Shown piece by piece: positions 33,696 to 42,472 of a stretch of DNA of 64,000 nucleotides. Each line of letters starts with the position of its first letter. The stretch's first letter is position 1. A program made the translations under genes and the position numbers. The stretch covers positions 3,275,547-3,339,546 of the forward strand of contig NZ_CP123897.1 of assembly GCF_029910655.1 (NCBI RefSeq), given 5' to 3'. The DNA is from Methylomonas sp. UP202. GTDB lineage: Bacteria; Pseudomonadota; Gammaproteobacteria; Methylococcales; Methylomonadaceae. Below the pieces are notes generated by a model. It ran no database searches, was not told the origin of the DNA, and worked only from the letters and a program-made list of their open reading frames with translations.

Positions 33696-34820
33696 TTAGC
33701 GGAATTGATTGGTCAAGGTTTTAGATCCGGATACTTCGCCGTCGTTACTGCTAAACGGAATGCTGACTTTAAATCTGGCGACGTTAGGGCAACCGTTGAA
33801 GTTGATGCTGGCCGTACCGCTCACCTGCGCGCCGGCCGGGATATTGCCAACGCCCAATGGGAAACTGGCTGGCGTGGTCACGGTTGGAGTACAAGCCGCG
33901 CCAGCGACTTGAGTGAGATTCAATGCGTCGATTTGGGCGTTTTCCGCCGGACAACGGCTATCGTTGCCGAGCGAAATCGTCCAGATACGGGCGCTTTGCG
34001 TGCCGGATTTTTTGCTGATGTTGGCCGATAGCTCGGGCAGCTCGCCTACTTGGCAATCCACCGGATTTTCGATGAAGCGGTCGGAAAAATCGGTTTTGGC
34101 GTAATCGTAGGCAACCACATTGTCGACGATGTACTTGTCATAAGAGTTGCCGTCCGATTCCGCGCTACTACCCACAATAAAACCCGCGGCGGGAATGGCC
34201 GCCGGGTTCCATGATGAGGAACTGGAACTGATCAGTTGTCCGTCGCGGTAAACTCTCAATCTATCGCTACTACCGTCTATGCCATTGACATTCCAGGCAA
34301 TCGCGGCGTGGAACGGCGTGCCGATTTGCGCGACAAACTGTTTGGGTTCGTTTGGGGTCAATATTCCAGCCGAGCCTATGCCGCCGAAAATACCCTGGCC
34401 GGTAACGCCGTCGCCCCAGTAGAGAAAAAAAGTATCCGTTTGTCCTGAATAGGGGTGACCAAGCAATCCGAAAACGCCGTAGTTGTAGGGTTGCGGCTGG
34501 GTGACCTTGGGGATGATCCACATCGAGATCGCGCCGCGTTGCGCGAGATTTCGCATAATTTGGCCTGGGAACTCAACCCAGTTCCAAAGGCCTTTACGAA
34601 CGTAGCCGTTGCCGAATTTGCCCGGCTCGTAAGCGTAATTGCCGCCCATTAGGGTGCCATCCGGTCCTACTTCGCTATTGGTCACCTCGGCGTTACTCCC
34701 CAGTTTGTTCCATAACACCACATTACCGGTTTCGGCTATGCCGATGGTTGGGGTCGATAAACCCGGCACGATCAGCAGGCAAGCGACCGCAAGGCTTGGT
34801 TTGTGTTTGATCTTATTCAT
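33696..34820 (-). CDS. secreted LamG/concanavalin-like domain protein
   Basis: The 374-residue precursor has a signal peptide (cleavage near TPTIGIAE, about residue 30). A laminin-G/concanavalin-like lectin domain follows (about 50-240; FHAAIAWNVNGIDGSSDRLRVYRDGQL is typical of LamG sandwiches), then a C-terminal immunoglobulin-like domain with cysteines (about 250-374). Likely extracellular; ligand unknown. GGAGG ribosome site before 34820. Upstream gene of a two-gene unit with the VPIPAA-tailed protein. Confidence 0.75.
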   Translation of the reverse strand: MNKIKHKPSLAVACLLIVPGLSTPTIGIAETGNVVLWNKLGSNAEVTNSEVGPDGTLMGGNYAYEPGKFGNGYVRKGLWNWVEFPGQIMRNLAQRGAISMWIIPKVTQPQPYNYGVFGLLGHPYSGQTDTFFLYWGDGVTGQGIFGGIGSAGILTPNEPKQFVAQIGTPFHAAIAWNVNGIDGSSDRLRVYRDGQLISSSSSSWNPAAIPAAGFIVGSSAESDGNSYDKYIVDNVVAYDYAKTDFSDRFIENPVDCQVGELPELSANISKKSGTQSARIWTISLGNDSRCPAENAQIDALNLTQVAGAACTPTVTTPASFPLGVGNIPAGAQVSGTASINFNGCPNVARFKVSIPFSSNDGEVSGSKTLTNQFR

Positions 34821-35292
34821 AAGAGCCTCCTTGATGGAGTAATGAAATGCGATTTGCCCAAACCCGTTGATACTGTCGGCCAGTCCGGGTGGGCAGGAGA
34901 AATTTAGACTTGTTGTAAAAAACCAGGATGAAGCCAGACGCCTTTGCCGGCAACCCGCCGAAAAAAGCCAAAATGAGCGTCAAAAATTACTGTATTAAAT
35001 ATAGGGTAATTTAACCCCATTGACCAGCGTTTTTATTCAGTGGCTAGGAAGCCAGCTACGTGCGCTGATTGGATTTGTTTCGCAGGATTTGAGCAATGCC
35101 TTCATCGGCGGCCGGGCGATAGCGAAATCGGCCGGCGACGTCATCTCGCCAACCGGCTTTCAGCCGATTCCGGGCAGACATGGAATTCCAAAACGGCGGG
35201 TTTTGTGATGTTGCGGACAGCGCGAGCGGCAGGGAAGTAGGTCTCACGGGCAGCGCCACTGTACACGTGACTGCATTTGCTTGAAGTATTCT
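34821..35292. other. non-coding flank outside the distal integrative element
   Basis: About 470 bases with no supported gene. This is the chromosomal side of the left junction: the direct repeat with the tRNA end begins at 35293. Confidence 0.45.
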
Positions 35293-35382
35293 GGACAATA
35301 AAAAACCCGCTAAGCCAGACAGCTTGCGGGTTTTGTACTTCGTTGCACTTGCGTGCATAAATCTGTGGTACGAGGGTCGGAA
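35293..35382. repeat. attachment-site repeat A (outer end of the tandem elements)
   Basis: About 90 bases nearly identical to 41988-42077 and 50911-51000. It includes the tRNA-Leu terminator hairpin (AAAACCCGC...GCGGGTTTT), the TTCGTTGCACTTGCGTGCAT block, and the tRNA 3' end GTGGTAC-GAGGGTCGG, with one C missing relative to the tRNA gene. Identity stops after GGTCGGAA, marking the crossover region. Confidence 0.88.
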
Positions 35383-36035
35383 CCTAAATATTCATAAGAT
35401 ATTGATTTATATATAGCGTATTTTCAGTTATTCAAATAAGGACACACCCAAGGACACAGTTCAATGTCCTGTGGGTTGCTTTTCGACAGAATACAGTCAA
35501 ATCTCGGTCGCGTACCGATCGCGAAATTTGGCCTGATTTATAGCCTTCCCGATCCGGAAACCTTGATCTCTCGAATTCCTGAAATCTGCCAATTTGCGCG
35601 ATTGAAATGCTTGCCATTTCCAGACACCACGCGGCTTACAGCCTTTCGGCGGCGAATCGAAAAAAATCCACAGAAAAAACATTTCGGCATTTAAAGCCAT
35701 AAATATCAACTATTTAATAAAAATCACCGGGGTTTTCGGTGTGCCGTTTGGCCTGTTGAAATGGCGCAAACCGTCAATGATCGGCACTTTGTGAATTTTG
35801 CAAACCGGTAAAGTTGGTCCGCTTTGGTGTCTGAATCCCGCGACTTTCCTGGCTTTCCGGCAATTTATCCCGGTTTAAGCCCTTCAAAACGAAATTCGCG
35901 TGCAATTTTTTGTGCAAAAACCGCGCAGGTGAGGAGGAGTGAATTTTTGGTAGGGCGGAGGCTTTGCGAAGACTATACCGGTACCGGGTAAGCCGACCCA
36001 TCAGATCCAGGTCGCGAACTCAAGACGTCGACACG
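35383..36035. other. AT-richer gap at the distal end of element 1
   Basis: About 650 bases between attachment repeat A and the integrase remnant. Short frames on both strands (for example 35464-35694 plus and 35774-36001 minus) lack ribosome sites and motifs; no gene is supported. Confidence 0.45.
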
Positions 36036-36362
36036 TTACGCCACTTGAGAATGCCCTCGCGCAGGGTGGTTGGTGGATGAGTTTGACATAGGGTTGAGCA
36101 ACACCGCATCCTTCAGATGATCCGGCGCCAAGTGGGCGTAGCGCATCGTCATGCTGATGTCGGCATGGCCCAGGATTTTTTGCAGGCTCAAGACGTTGCC
36201 GCCGTTCATCACGAAATGGCTGGCGAATGAATGCCGCATATATGGGTGGCCTGTCCGCGTGGGAATGCCAGCTCGCTGCGCTTGGCCGCGCGCCGGAACC
36301 GGCCCTTCAATTCAAGGGCGTAGGCCGCATACAGTGCATCGACGCGGGACGGGCAACGTGAG
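36036..36362 (-). pseudogene. decayed tyrosine recombinase (integrase) fragment
   Basis: On the minus strand the frame RVDALYAAYALELKG...LAFPRGQATH (from about 36350) continues, after a one-base loss near 36241, into MRHSFASHFVMNGGNVLSLQ and ILGHADISMTMRYAHLAPDH. This is the C-terminal catalytic region of a phage-type tyrosine recombinase, with the HxxR box (HSFASHF) and the final Tyr (MRYAHL). The N-terminal two thirds are missing. It is unrelated in frame to the two P4-type integrases here and looks like a relic of an earlier element. Confidence 0.8.
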
Positions 36363-36410
36363 GCTGAAAGAAAAAAAATCGGTATTTAGCCATTAGTAGA
36401 CTATCAAAAT

Positions 36411-36441
36411 ACCTTGATAAATATACAAACACCTTGATAAT
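36411..36441 (+). promoter_or_regulatory. promoter with paired operators for the toxin-antitoxin operon
   Basis: ACCTTGATAA occurs twice, at 36411-36420 and 36431-36440, exactly 20 bases apart (two helical turns). TTGATA (36414-36419) and GATAAT (36436-36441) with a 16-base spacer form the -35 and -10 boxes inside these repeats. The arrangement suits autoregulation by the downstream HigA-type antitoxin. Confidence 0.65.
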
Positions 36442-36450
36442 CTAACCCGC

Positions 36451-36774
36451 ATGAAAAAACTGAGCTTTATCGGTTCCAGCCTGGACGACCTTAAAAACTT
36501 TCCCGCCGAAGCTCGCCGCGATGCGGGTTTTGAGCTGGATGCCGTGCAGCGTGGCGTCATGCCATCCGACTTTAAGCCGTTGCTGTCCGTCGGCCCCGGC
36601 GCGTACGAGATTCGCATTCATGTGCTGGGCGAGTGGCGGGTAGTCTATGTCGCCAAGTTCGATAACGCGGTGTACGTACTGCATGCTTTTCATAAGAAAA
36701 CACAAAAAACGCGGCGCGAAGATATTGAGCTGGCCGCTCGTCGTTATAAACAACTGGGGAATATCGATGGATAA
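36451..36774 (+). CDS. higB: HigB-type (RelE/Gp49-like) toxin
   Basis: The 107-residue protein matches the phage-derived Gp49/HigB-like family: SSLDDLKNFPAEARRDAGFEL, VGPGAYEIRIHVLGEWRVVYVAKF and VYVLHAFHKKTQKT. Such toxins cleave mRNA on ribosomes. The toxin gene comes first and overlaps the antitoxin by 8 bases, the normal higBA order. It is cargo of integrative element 1, where it could stabilise the element. Confidence 0.88.
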   Translation: MKKLSFIGSSLDDLKNFPAEARRDAGFELDAVQRGVMPSDFKPLLSVGPGAYEIRIHVLGEWRVVYVAKFDNAVYVLHAFHKKTQKTRREDIELAARRYKQLGNIDG

Positions 36775-37051
36775 AGAACCTGTAATTGAATCATGCGGCA
36801 ATGTGTTTGCCGACTTGGGCTTTTCGCCGGAAGAGGCCACCTTGCTGGCAATGCGCGCCGAGTTGATGGCACGGTTGCGCGAAACCATCACTGAACGCGG
36901 CTGGACGCAAATTCAGGCCGCCGAGCATTTAGGTATTGGGCAATCGCGCGTGTCCGATCTGGTACGCGGCAAGCGCGATAAATTCAGTCTGGACATGCTG
37001 GTAACGCTGGCTACCCGAGCCGGCAGACGGGTTGAATTGACGGCGGCATAA
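36767..37051 (+). CDS. higA: HigA-type XRE-family antitoxin
   Basis: The start at 36767 (MDKEPVIESC) overlaps the toxin end. The 94-residue protein has an XRE helix-turn-helix (ERGWTQIQAAEHLGIGQSRVSDLVRGK, about residues 42-70). HigA neutralises HigB and represses the operon, presumably through the paired repeats at 36411-36440. The preceding 40 codons of a longer open frame are toxin shadow. Confidence 0.88.
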   Translation: MDKEPVIESCGNVFADLGFSPEEATLLAMRAELMARLRETITERGWTQIQAAEHLGIGQSRVSDLVRGKRDKFSLDMLVTLATRAGRRVELTAA

Positions 37052-37189
37052 CATGCCGCATCGAGTAGCGAGAGCGGCTTGAGTTTAACCCGCTTGCTGT
37101 ATGGCGCGTTCGGCGTTGGCTGTATTCAGTGATTTTTTGCTTGCGCGGCGTATAGTTTTAAACCTCGCCCATTCATCCGGAACGCTCAT

Positions 37190-37450
37190 ATGACTGTCTA
37201 TTGCTCCAACTGCCAACAAAAAGCCCGCATCACGTCCCGCAACAATCTGAACGACGAAAAAACCGTCGCCGATTTGCACTGCCAGTACCTCAATGTCAAG
37301 GAATGCGGGGCGACGTTCGTCACCATGCTAGGCTTTAAGCACTACCTCAACCCGCCGGCTCAGTCCACGCTGCAATTGGCGGCCAACTTGTTGAATACTC
37401 TCACCAAGGCCGAACGCGCTGCGCTGTTGCAAGGCATGCCACCCGGCTGA
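37190..37450 (+). CDS. Ogr/Delta-type zinc-finger transcription activator
   Basis: The 86-residue protein has the Ogr/Delta pattern: YCSNCQQKARITSRN at the start and CQYLNVKECGATFVT, giving four zinc-binding cysteines. In P2 and its satellite P4, Ogr and Delta activate late phage promoters. Its presence suggests a phage or satellite ancestry for element 1. The IS66 copy begins 10 bases after its stop, so the downstream context has been cut. Confidence 0.82.
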   Translation: MTVYCSNCQQKARITSRNNLNDEKTVADLHCQYLNVKECGATFVTMLGFKHYLNPPAQSTLQLAANLLNTLTKAERAALLQGMPPG

Positions 37451-37534
37451 TCGCCAAACGTAAGGCTCTATCCCGCCCACCTGTTGAGATCATTCAGCCT
37501 GAGGCATCCTGTGATTTTTTGATCAGGAGTAGCG

Positions 37535-37846
37535 ATGGCCGTTACATCGAAATGGCGTCAGCATATTGAAGAATGGCAAGGCAGTGGTTTGTCGCAGGTT
37601 GAGTATTGCGTGCAGGAAGGCATCAATGTACGGACATTTACTGCCAGACTGTGCGACTATCGCAAACGGCCTGCGGTAGAGCCGGTCGCTTTGGTGCCGG
37701 TGCAGATTGAACAGCCTGAGCCTGCTTCTGTGGCGACACCCGCAGCTGCGGCTATGGTCTTGACCGATGTCGACGGTTATAGGCTGGAGATTTCGTCTTC
37801 AGTATCGGCGGGCTGGGTAGCCGAGTTGTTACGATGTCTGGCTTGA
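37535..37846 (+). CDS. tnpA: IS66 TnpA (Orf1)
   Basis: The 103-residue protein has WRQHIEEWQGSGLSQVEYCVQEGI, the short helix-turn-helix of IS66 TnpA, here without an extended N-terminus. It overlaps tnpB by 13 bases. It is required with TnpB for IS66 transposition, though its exact role is unclear. Confidence 0.88.
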   Translation: MAVTSKWRQHIEEWQGSGLSQVEYCVQEGINVRTFTARLCDYRKRPAVEPVALVPVQIEQPEPASVATPAAAAMVLTDVDGYRLEISSSVSAGWVAELLRCLA

Positions 37847-38184
37847 TCGATTATCCCGCGCAGATTTGGTTGGCGGTGGCGCCGGTGGACATGCGGCGTG
37901 GTTTGGATGGCTTGTCAGCGATTGTTCAACAGAGTCTGGGGCATGCCCCGTGTGCCGGATCGGCGTTTATCTTTCGTAATCGTGCGGGCAACCGGCTACG
38001 GTTGTTGGTGTGGGATGGCAATGGGGTTTGGCTGTGTCAGCGCCGTTTGCACCAAGGCAGTTTTGTCTGGCCCAGGGTGGGCGATGCGGTGTTTGCGCTG
38101 ACGCAGGCGCAATGGCACTGGTTAATTGCTGGAGTCGATTGGCAACGCTTATCCGCCCAGCCCCAAGCCGACTGGCAGGTGTGA
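37834..38184 (+). CDS. tnpB: IS66 TnpB (Orf2)
   Basis: The 116-residue protein matches IS66 Orf2: AVAPVDMRRGLDGLSAIVQQSLG, FIFRNRAGNRLRLLVWDGNGVWLCQRRL and FVWP. Full length for the family. An accessory transposition protein. Confidence 0.92.
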   Translation: MSGLIDYPAQIWLAVAPVDMRRGLDGLSAIVQQSLGHAPCAGSAFIFRNRAGNRLRLLVWDGNGVWLCQRRLHQGSFVWPRVGDAVFALTQAQWHWLIAGVDWQRLSAQPQADWQV

Positions 38185-38269
38185 ATCAGAGGTAAAACGC
38201 GGCGGTAAAAAAGCCCTAAAATGTCCTAATATCAAGGCATTGGATAGGGCATTGCGGTATAATTCACCC

Positions 38270-39883
38270 ATGAATCCGCTGGCCAAACTCGACCAATTGA
38301 ACCTGGAGCCGACTGCCAAAACCGAGGTGGCGGCCCTGCTTCAGGCGCTGATGGATCAGGCAGCCCAGGATGCCCAAGTCATCCAAGCCAAAGACGCCAC
38401 GATTCACGCCAAAGACCTCAAAATCGGCGCGCTGACCCATGAGCTGGCGTATTACAAACGCATCCGCTTCAGTCGCAAGAACGAAAGTCTGGCCCCGTTG
38501 CAGCGGGATGTGTTCGAGGAAACCTGGAATTCCGATATCTCAGCGATTGATGAGGAAGTCGAACAACTCCGGGATGATCAGCCCTGCGATACCGTGGCCC
38601 GTCCCAAACGCCCACGCGCTGGTCGCCAACCGTTGCCTGAGCATCTGCCGCGCATTGAGCATCGCCATGAGCCTGAGTCCTGCTCCTGTGGCCACTGCGG
38701 TAAAGACCTGGTCAAAGTCGGCGAAGACATCAGCGAGCAACTGGACGTCGAACCGGCCAAGTTCTTTGTGCATCGACACATTCGTCCGCAATACGCCTGT
38801 CGGGCCTGCGAAACCATCACCGCAGCACCGATTCCACCGGCGGTGATCGATGGCGGTATGGCTGCCGTCGGTTTGCTCACCTGGGTGCTGATCGGTAAAT
38901 ACCTCGATCATTTGCCGCTGTACCGGTTGGAACAAATCGCCGCCCGTGACGGGGTGATCCTGTCCCGCTCCACACTCGCCGACTGGGTCGGACGACTCGG
39001 TGTCGCTTTAGCGCCCTTAGCCGACCGCTTGGCTTGGCATTTGTTGCAAAGGGATAGCTTACATGCCGACGAGACGCCGGTGCCGCAACTGGATCCCGGC
39101 AGTGGTAAAACCAAGAAAGCCTATCTGTGGGCCTATCGCAGCAATGATCTGCAACCGGGACCGAAGCTTATCGTCTTCGATTATCAAGCCGGTCGTGGCG
39201 GCCGGCATGTGCAGCAGTTCCTGGGCGATTGGCGCGGCCATTTACTGGTGGATGACTATGCGGGCTATAAAGCCCTGTTTGCTACGACCCGTGCCCATCC
39301 CGCATCGCAACACCCGCTAGAGCCGTGTATCGAACTGGCCTGCCTGGCGCATGCGCGGCGCAAATTCTTCGACCTGTTGCAAACCAGTCAGAGCCCTATC
39401 GCACAAGCAGCACTGAATCGCATCGCCAAACTGTACGCCATTGAAACCGAGGGCCGCGAGATGACAGCTGACCAGCGCAAACAGCTACGCGCCGAAAAAA
39501 GCCTGCCGCTACTGACAGACTTGCAGGCTTGGTTACAGCAGACCCGATTGCGCACCGCGCCCAATACCGCCACGGCCAAAGCCATCGACTACAGCCTGAA
39601 ACGCTGGGTTGCCTTAAGCCGTTACGCCGAAACCGGCGATCTGCCTATCGACAATAATCCGGTCGAAAACAGCATTCGCCCCATTGCCTTGGGTAAAAAG
39701 AATTGGCTGTTCGCTGGTTCCGAACGCGCCGGACAACGGGCCGCCGTTATTCAAACCCTGCTAGGCACCGCCAAACTCAATGGCCTCGATCCGGCCGCCT
39801 GGCTAAAAGACACCCTGGAAAAACTCCCCATCTGGCCCAACAGCCGCATCGACGAACTGCTGCCGTTCGGTGATCTGGATTAA
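38270..39883 (+). CDS. tnpC: IS66 TnpC transposase
   Basis: The 537-residue transposase starts at the ATG in CCCATGAATCCG. It has an N-terminal leucine-zipper-like helix (about 20-60), the IS66 zinc-finger region (CSCGHCGKDL and YACRACETI, about 138-190), and a DDE catalytic domain (LHADETPVPQ, LLVDDYAGYKALF, then NNPVENSIRPIALGKKNWLF with the catalytic Glu). All family blocks are intact, so the element is probably active. Confidence 0.94.
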   Translation: MNPLAKLDQLNLEPTAKTEVAALLQALMDQAAQDAQVIQAKDATIHAKDLKIGALTHELAYYKRIRFSRKNESLAPLQRDVFEETWNSDISAIDEEVEQLRDDQPCDTVARPKRPRAGRQPLPEHLPRIEHRHEPESCSCGHCGKDLVKVGEDISEQLDVEPAKFFVHRHIRPQYACRACETITAAPIPPAVIDGGMAAVGLLTWVLIGKYLDHLPLYRLEQIAARDGVILSRSTLADWVGRLGVALAPLADRLAWHLLQRDSLHADETPVPQLDPGSGKTKKAYLWAYRSNDLQPGPKLIVFDYQAGRGGRHVQQFLGDWRGHLLVDDYAGYKALFATTRAHPASQHPLEPCIELACLAHARRKFFDLLQTSQSPIAQAALNRIAKLYAIETEGREMTADQRKQLRAEKSLPLLTDLQAWLQQTRLRTAPNTATAKAIDYSLKRWVALSRYAETGDLPIDNNPVENSIRPIALGKKNWLFAGSERAGQRAAVIQTLLGTAKLNGLDPAAWLKDTLEKLPIWPNSRIDELLPFGDLD

Positions 39884-39978
39884 ATCATAACCTGCAACGT
39901 CTGGCGATGTGGAACGGCTGAGCGCTTACCGCCAAACTGGCTTCCACTTCATTGCATTGATTTTCCGCGCGCGTTGTC

Positions 39979-40233
39979 TTATCGATCGCTTTGGCTGTTG
40001 ATGATGGCTTTGACAATGCCCAGGATCGGAACGCCGACCAAGGCTATGGATACCGAAGGATGCGCGCCAAAATAGGCGGTGATGGATGCCGCCACAACGG
40101 CTGACAAGGCAATGACAAATCCCAGCCATTGGCCGCGTCGGTTGTCCTGGCGTATGGCCTCGAATTTAGCGAGTTCGTACTTGATGGTTTCGGCTTCTCT
40201 GGCCAGGCGAGCAGCTTGCTCGGTTTCGGCCAT
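39979..40233 (-). CDS. DUF2335-like membrane protein, N-terminus probably damaged
   Basis: From the ATG at 40233 the 84-residue product has a charged helix (EQAARLAREAETIKYELAKF) and two hydrophobic segments (about 36-55 and 60-77), as in DUF2335 phage/element proteins. The typical preceding stretch (GPLPPPDALQQFDATIENGAERILK) can be read directly upstream in the same frame, but a TGA stop lies just before it and no start codon is present. The gene has therefore probably lost its original start. It lies next to the IS66 copy. Confidence 0.65.
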   Translation of the reverse strand: MAETEQAARLAREAETIKYELAKFEAIRQDNRRGQWLGFVIALSAVVAASITAYFGAHPSVSIALVGVPILGIVKAIINSQSDR

Positions 40234-40345
40234 TTTAAGGATGCGTTCGGCGCCGTTTTCTATGGTTGCATCGAATTGTTGAAGCGCGTCGGGTGGCGGT
40301 AATGGGCCGCTTCAGCCGACCGATACTTGGGTGTCTGTGTGGAGG

Positions 40346-40558
40346 TTATGTGCGACGGGCTTTTTCTTGCGCGGATTTTTCACGTTGGATTGCCTTTTTG
40401 AAGTCGCCGCCGATTCTCAACCAGTCCCCACGCATATTGTCGAGATCATGTTTTTTTTCGGATATGGACAGGGGAAGCTCCGGATAACGAGCATCTGAGT
40501 AAAGCATACCGGCAGCGCTCAATCCGCTAAGCAATCCCTTAAAGGTGGATTTATTCAT
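40346..40558 (-). CDS. small protein with hydrophobic N-terminus, unknown function
   Basis: The 70-residue product (start at 40558, MNKSTFKGLLSGLSAAGMLY) has a weak signal-like N-terminus and a charged helical tail (DDFKK-type, KKAIQREKSAQEKARRT). It is oriented with the integrase and DUF2335-like gene of element 1. No family recognised. Confidence 0.5.
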   Translation of the reverse strand: MNKSTFKGLLSGLSAAGMLYSDARYPELPLSISEKKHDLDNMRGDWLRIGGDFKKAIQREKSAQEKARRT

Positions 40559-40641
40559 AATTTGCCGTTTGTCCGATAACATTCAATAGGGTTCAACGCA
40601 ATTCATTCTATAACAGAACGACCGACATTCCCAATCTGGCT

Positions 40642-41894
40642 TTAAGCCTGGCGCGGGAACTGAATCACCTGCGCGCCGTTTTTGAGGGCGTCCAGGTAAT
40701 CGGCCCAGGCCTGCATCATCCGTCGACGTTCGTCGAGATATTGCGCGCGGTTGTAGGCGGCGCGGACTTGGTCCTTGGGCATGTGGCACAGTTGCCGCTC
40801 GATCGCGTCCGGCGACCAGCCTTGTTCGTTGAGCAAGGTGGACGCGGTGGTTCTGAAACCGTGGGCGCTCATTTCGTCGCGTTCGTAGCCCAGGGTCTTT
40901 AACGCGGTACGAATGGTGCCGTCGGACATTGGCCGACCGTCGCCCCTACTGGACGGGAAGACATAGCGGCCGACACCGGTTAACGGCTTGATGGCCTCCA
41001 ATATCTCAATCACTTGCGCCGATAACGGGACGATGTGCTGGGTTTCAGTTTTGGTGACGAAGTAGCGCCATTCTTTGGCGGCCATGTCGATGTCTTTCCA
41101 TTCCATTTGCCGGATTTCGCCGGGGCGCTGAAATAGGTAGGGCGAAAGCCTTAAGGCGCATTGCACGATAAAGGTGCCTTGGTATTGGCCAATGTCGCGC
41201 AGCAGCTGTCCGACTTGCTTTGGCTCGGTGACGGCCGCGTTGTGTTTGACCTTTTGCGCCGGAATTTGGGCGCCGACGGCTTGGGCGGGATCGTAGCCGG
41301 TAAAGCCGTGAGCAATGGCGTAGGCAAAGGCGGCGCTGATGTCGGCGCGGACCCGATGGGCGGTTTCCAGTTGCTTTTTGATAATCAGCGGCCGGATCAC
41401 CGCAAAGATGTCTGGCGACTTAACGTCGCCAATCGGTATTTGGCCGATTTCCGGAAACACGTAGAGTTCGAAGCGGCGGTTTTTCTTGTGGTGCGTGAGG
41501 TCGCGCACGGTATGGGCCGTGGATTCCAACCACTGCCTGGTAATGTCTTCGAAGCTGTTGGCGATGGGCAAGCCGGCGGTCACGCGGCTTTTATTTTCTG
41601 CGGCTTGGGTTGCTTCCGCCCGCGCTTGTTTTCTGGTCTCGCTTGGATCGGTGCCATTGGCAAAGCTATTGCGTGCGTCTTCGGCTTTGCGCCTGGCGTT
41701 TTCTAAGGTGGTATCCGGATACACGCCGAATGAAAGTTTCTTCCGCTTGCCCTCGAAGGAATAGATGAACTTCCAGATCTTGGTGCCGTTTTTGCCGACC
41801 ACCAGATAGAGGCCACCACCGTCATTGATAAAGTATTCTTTATCACGCGCCTTTGCCGCCCTGTAGACCGTGTCTTTATTGAGGTGAAGGCCAT
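40642..41894 (-). pseudogene. P4-type tyrosine integrase of element 1, frameshifted near the start
   Basis: The body (from about 41880) encodes a P4-like integrase: DUF4102 arm domain (KIWKFIYSFEGKRKKLSFG), core-binding domain, and catalytic residues in LRLSPYLFQRPGEIRQMEW (Arg), HGFRTTASTLLNEQG (HxxR) and AAYNRAQYLDERR (Tyr). It closely parallels the element 2 integrase. Aligning the two starts shows one base missing in ATGGCC-TTCACCTCAAT relative to ATGGCTAAGAATCTCAAC, so the ATG at 41892-41894 is out of frame. Unless an internal GTG is used the arm domain is lost. It adjoins attachment repeat B. Confidence 0.8.
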
Positions 41895-41957
41895 AGTGTG
41901 TCCTCGCCGAGCGCCATTATAGGTAAGGACACAATGAAGGACACACTTTCGCTTGCA

Positions 41958-42079
41958 TGCCCCTGCATTTCGTTGCACTTCTTTGCACAATAAAAAACCC
42001 GCTAAGCCAGACAGCTTGCGGGTTTTTGTACTTCGTTGCACTTACGTGCATAAATCTGTGGTACGAGGGTCGGAATCGA
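41958..42079. repeat. attachment-site repeat B (junction between the two elements)
   Basis: About 120 bases matching 50881-51003, from CCCTGCATTTCGTTG through the terminator hairpin and the TTCGTTGCACTTACGTGCAT block to GTGGTAC-GAGGGTCGGAATCGA of the tRNA 3' end. It lacks the same C as repeat A. It separates element 1 (left) from element 2 (right). Confidence 0.9.
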
Positions 42080-42409
42080 TATTAAATGCAATATATTGTT
42101 TTATAAATATTTATTTATAGAAAACTGCAAACGTATCACTAACCGTGTCACTATTTCGAGTTTTGCCTACCAAAATTCAAATGCCGCCCCCTATTCCTCG
42201 CGGATGGGCCCATAAATAGAGCGGACTGTATCAGGCCATAATGCATGGCAGTGATTTTCTTAACCGGCAAACTCCATCTTATTAGGCAAATCCACACCTT
42301 GTGTTATAGAGCGCACCTCGATAGCCGGAGCGTTAATTTAAGTATACATTCTTTTACACTCTCGACCATGCCCGCGAACCCGCATTCCACCGTGTAAAGT
42401 AAACTTGAT
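42080..42409. other. AT-rich gap at the distal end of element 2
   Basis: About 330 bases between attachment repeat B and the promoter of the serine recombinase. No open frame with a ribosome site is seen. Confidence 0.45.
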
Positions 42410-42437
42410 TTGACATTTTATTTACAAGTGTTAAGCT
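42410..42437 (+). promoter_or_regulatory. promoter of the serine recombinase gene
   Basis: A consensus TTGACA (42410-42415) and TAAGCT (42432-42437) with a 16-base spacer. The segment contains a direct repeat, CATTTTATTTACAAGTG followed by CATTTATTTACACAAGG, which could be a binding site for the recombinase or a repressor. Confidence 0.6.
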
Positions 42438-42472
42438 ACCTTTAAAACATTTATTTACACAAGGTGGCAGCA

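Larger units (their letters stand above)
37460..39929 (+). mobile_element. IS66-family insertion sequence, complete
   Basis: A 2470-base element starting GTAAGG and ending in CTTAC (the IS66 GTAAG-type end), flanked by a perfect 8-base duplication CGCCAAAC at 37452-37459 and 39930-39937. IS66 elements make 8-bp duplications. It holds three genes in the order tnpA, tnpB, tnpC, all intact. The identical flanks point to a recent insertion. Confidence 0.95.

Noticed and set aside
35464..36001. Short frames on both strands near repeat A
   Set aside because: No ribosome sites and no recognisable motifs; the region seems to be non-coding junction DNA.
41703..42041. 112-residue frame beginning at the integrase 1 ATG region
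   Set aside because: It is the out-of-frame reading created by the one-base loss at the integrase start and by the attachment repeat, not a separate gene.
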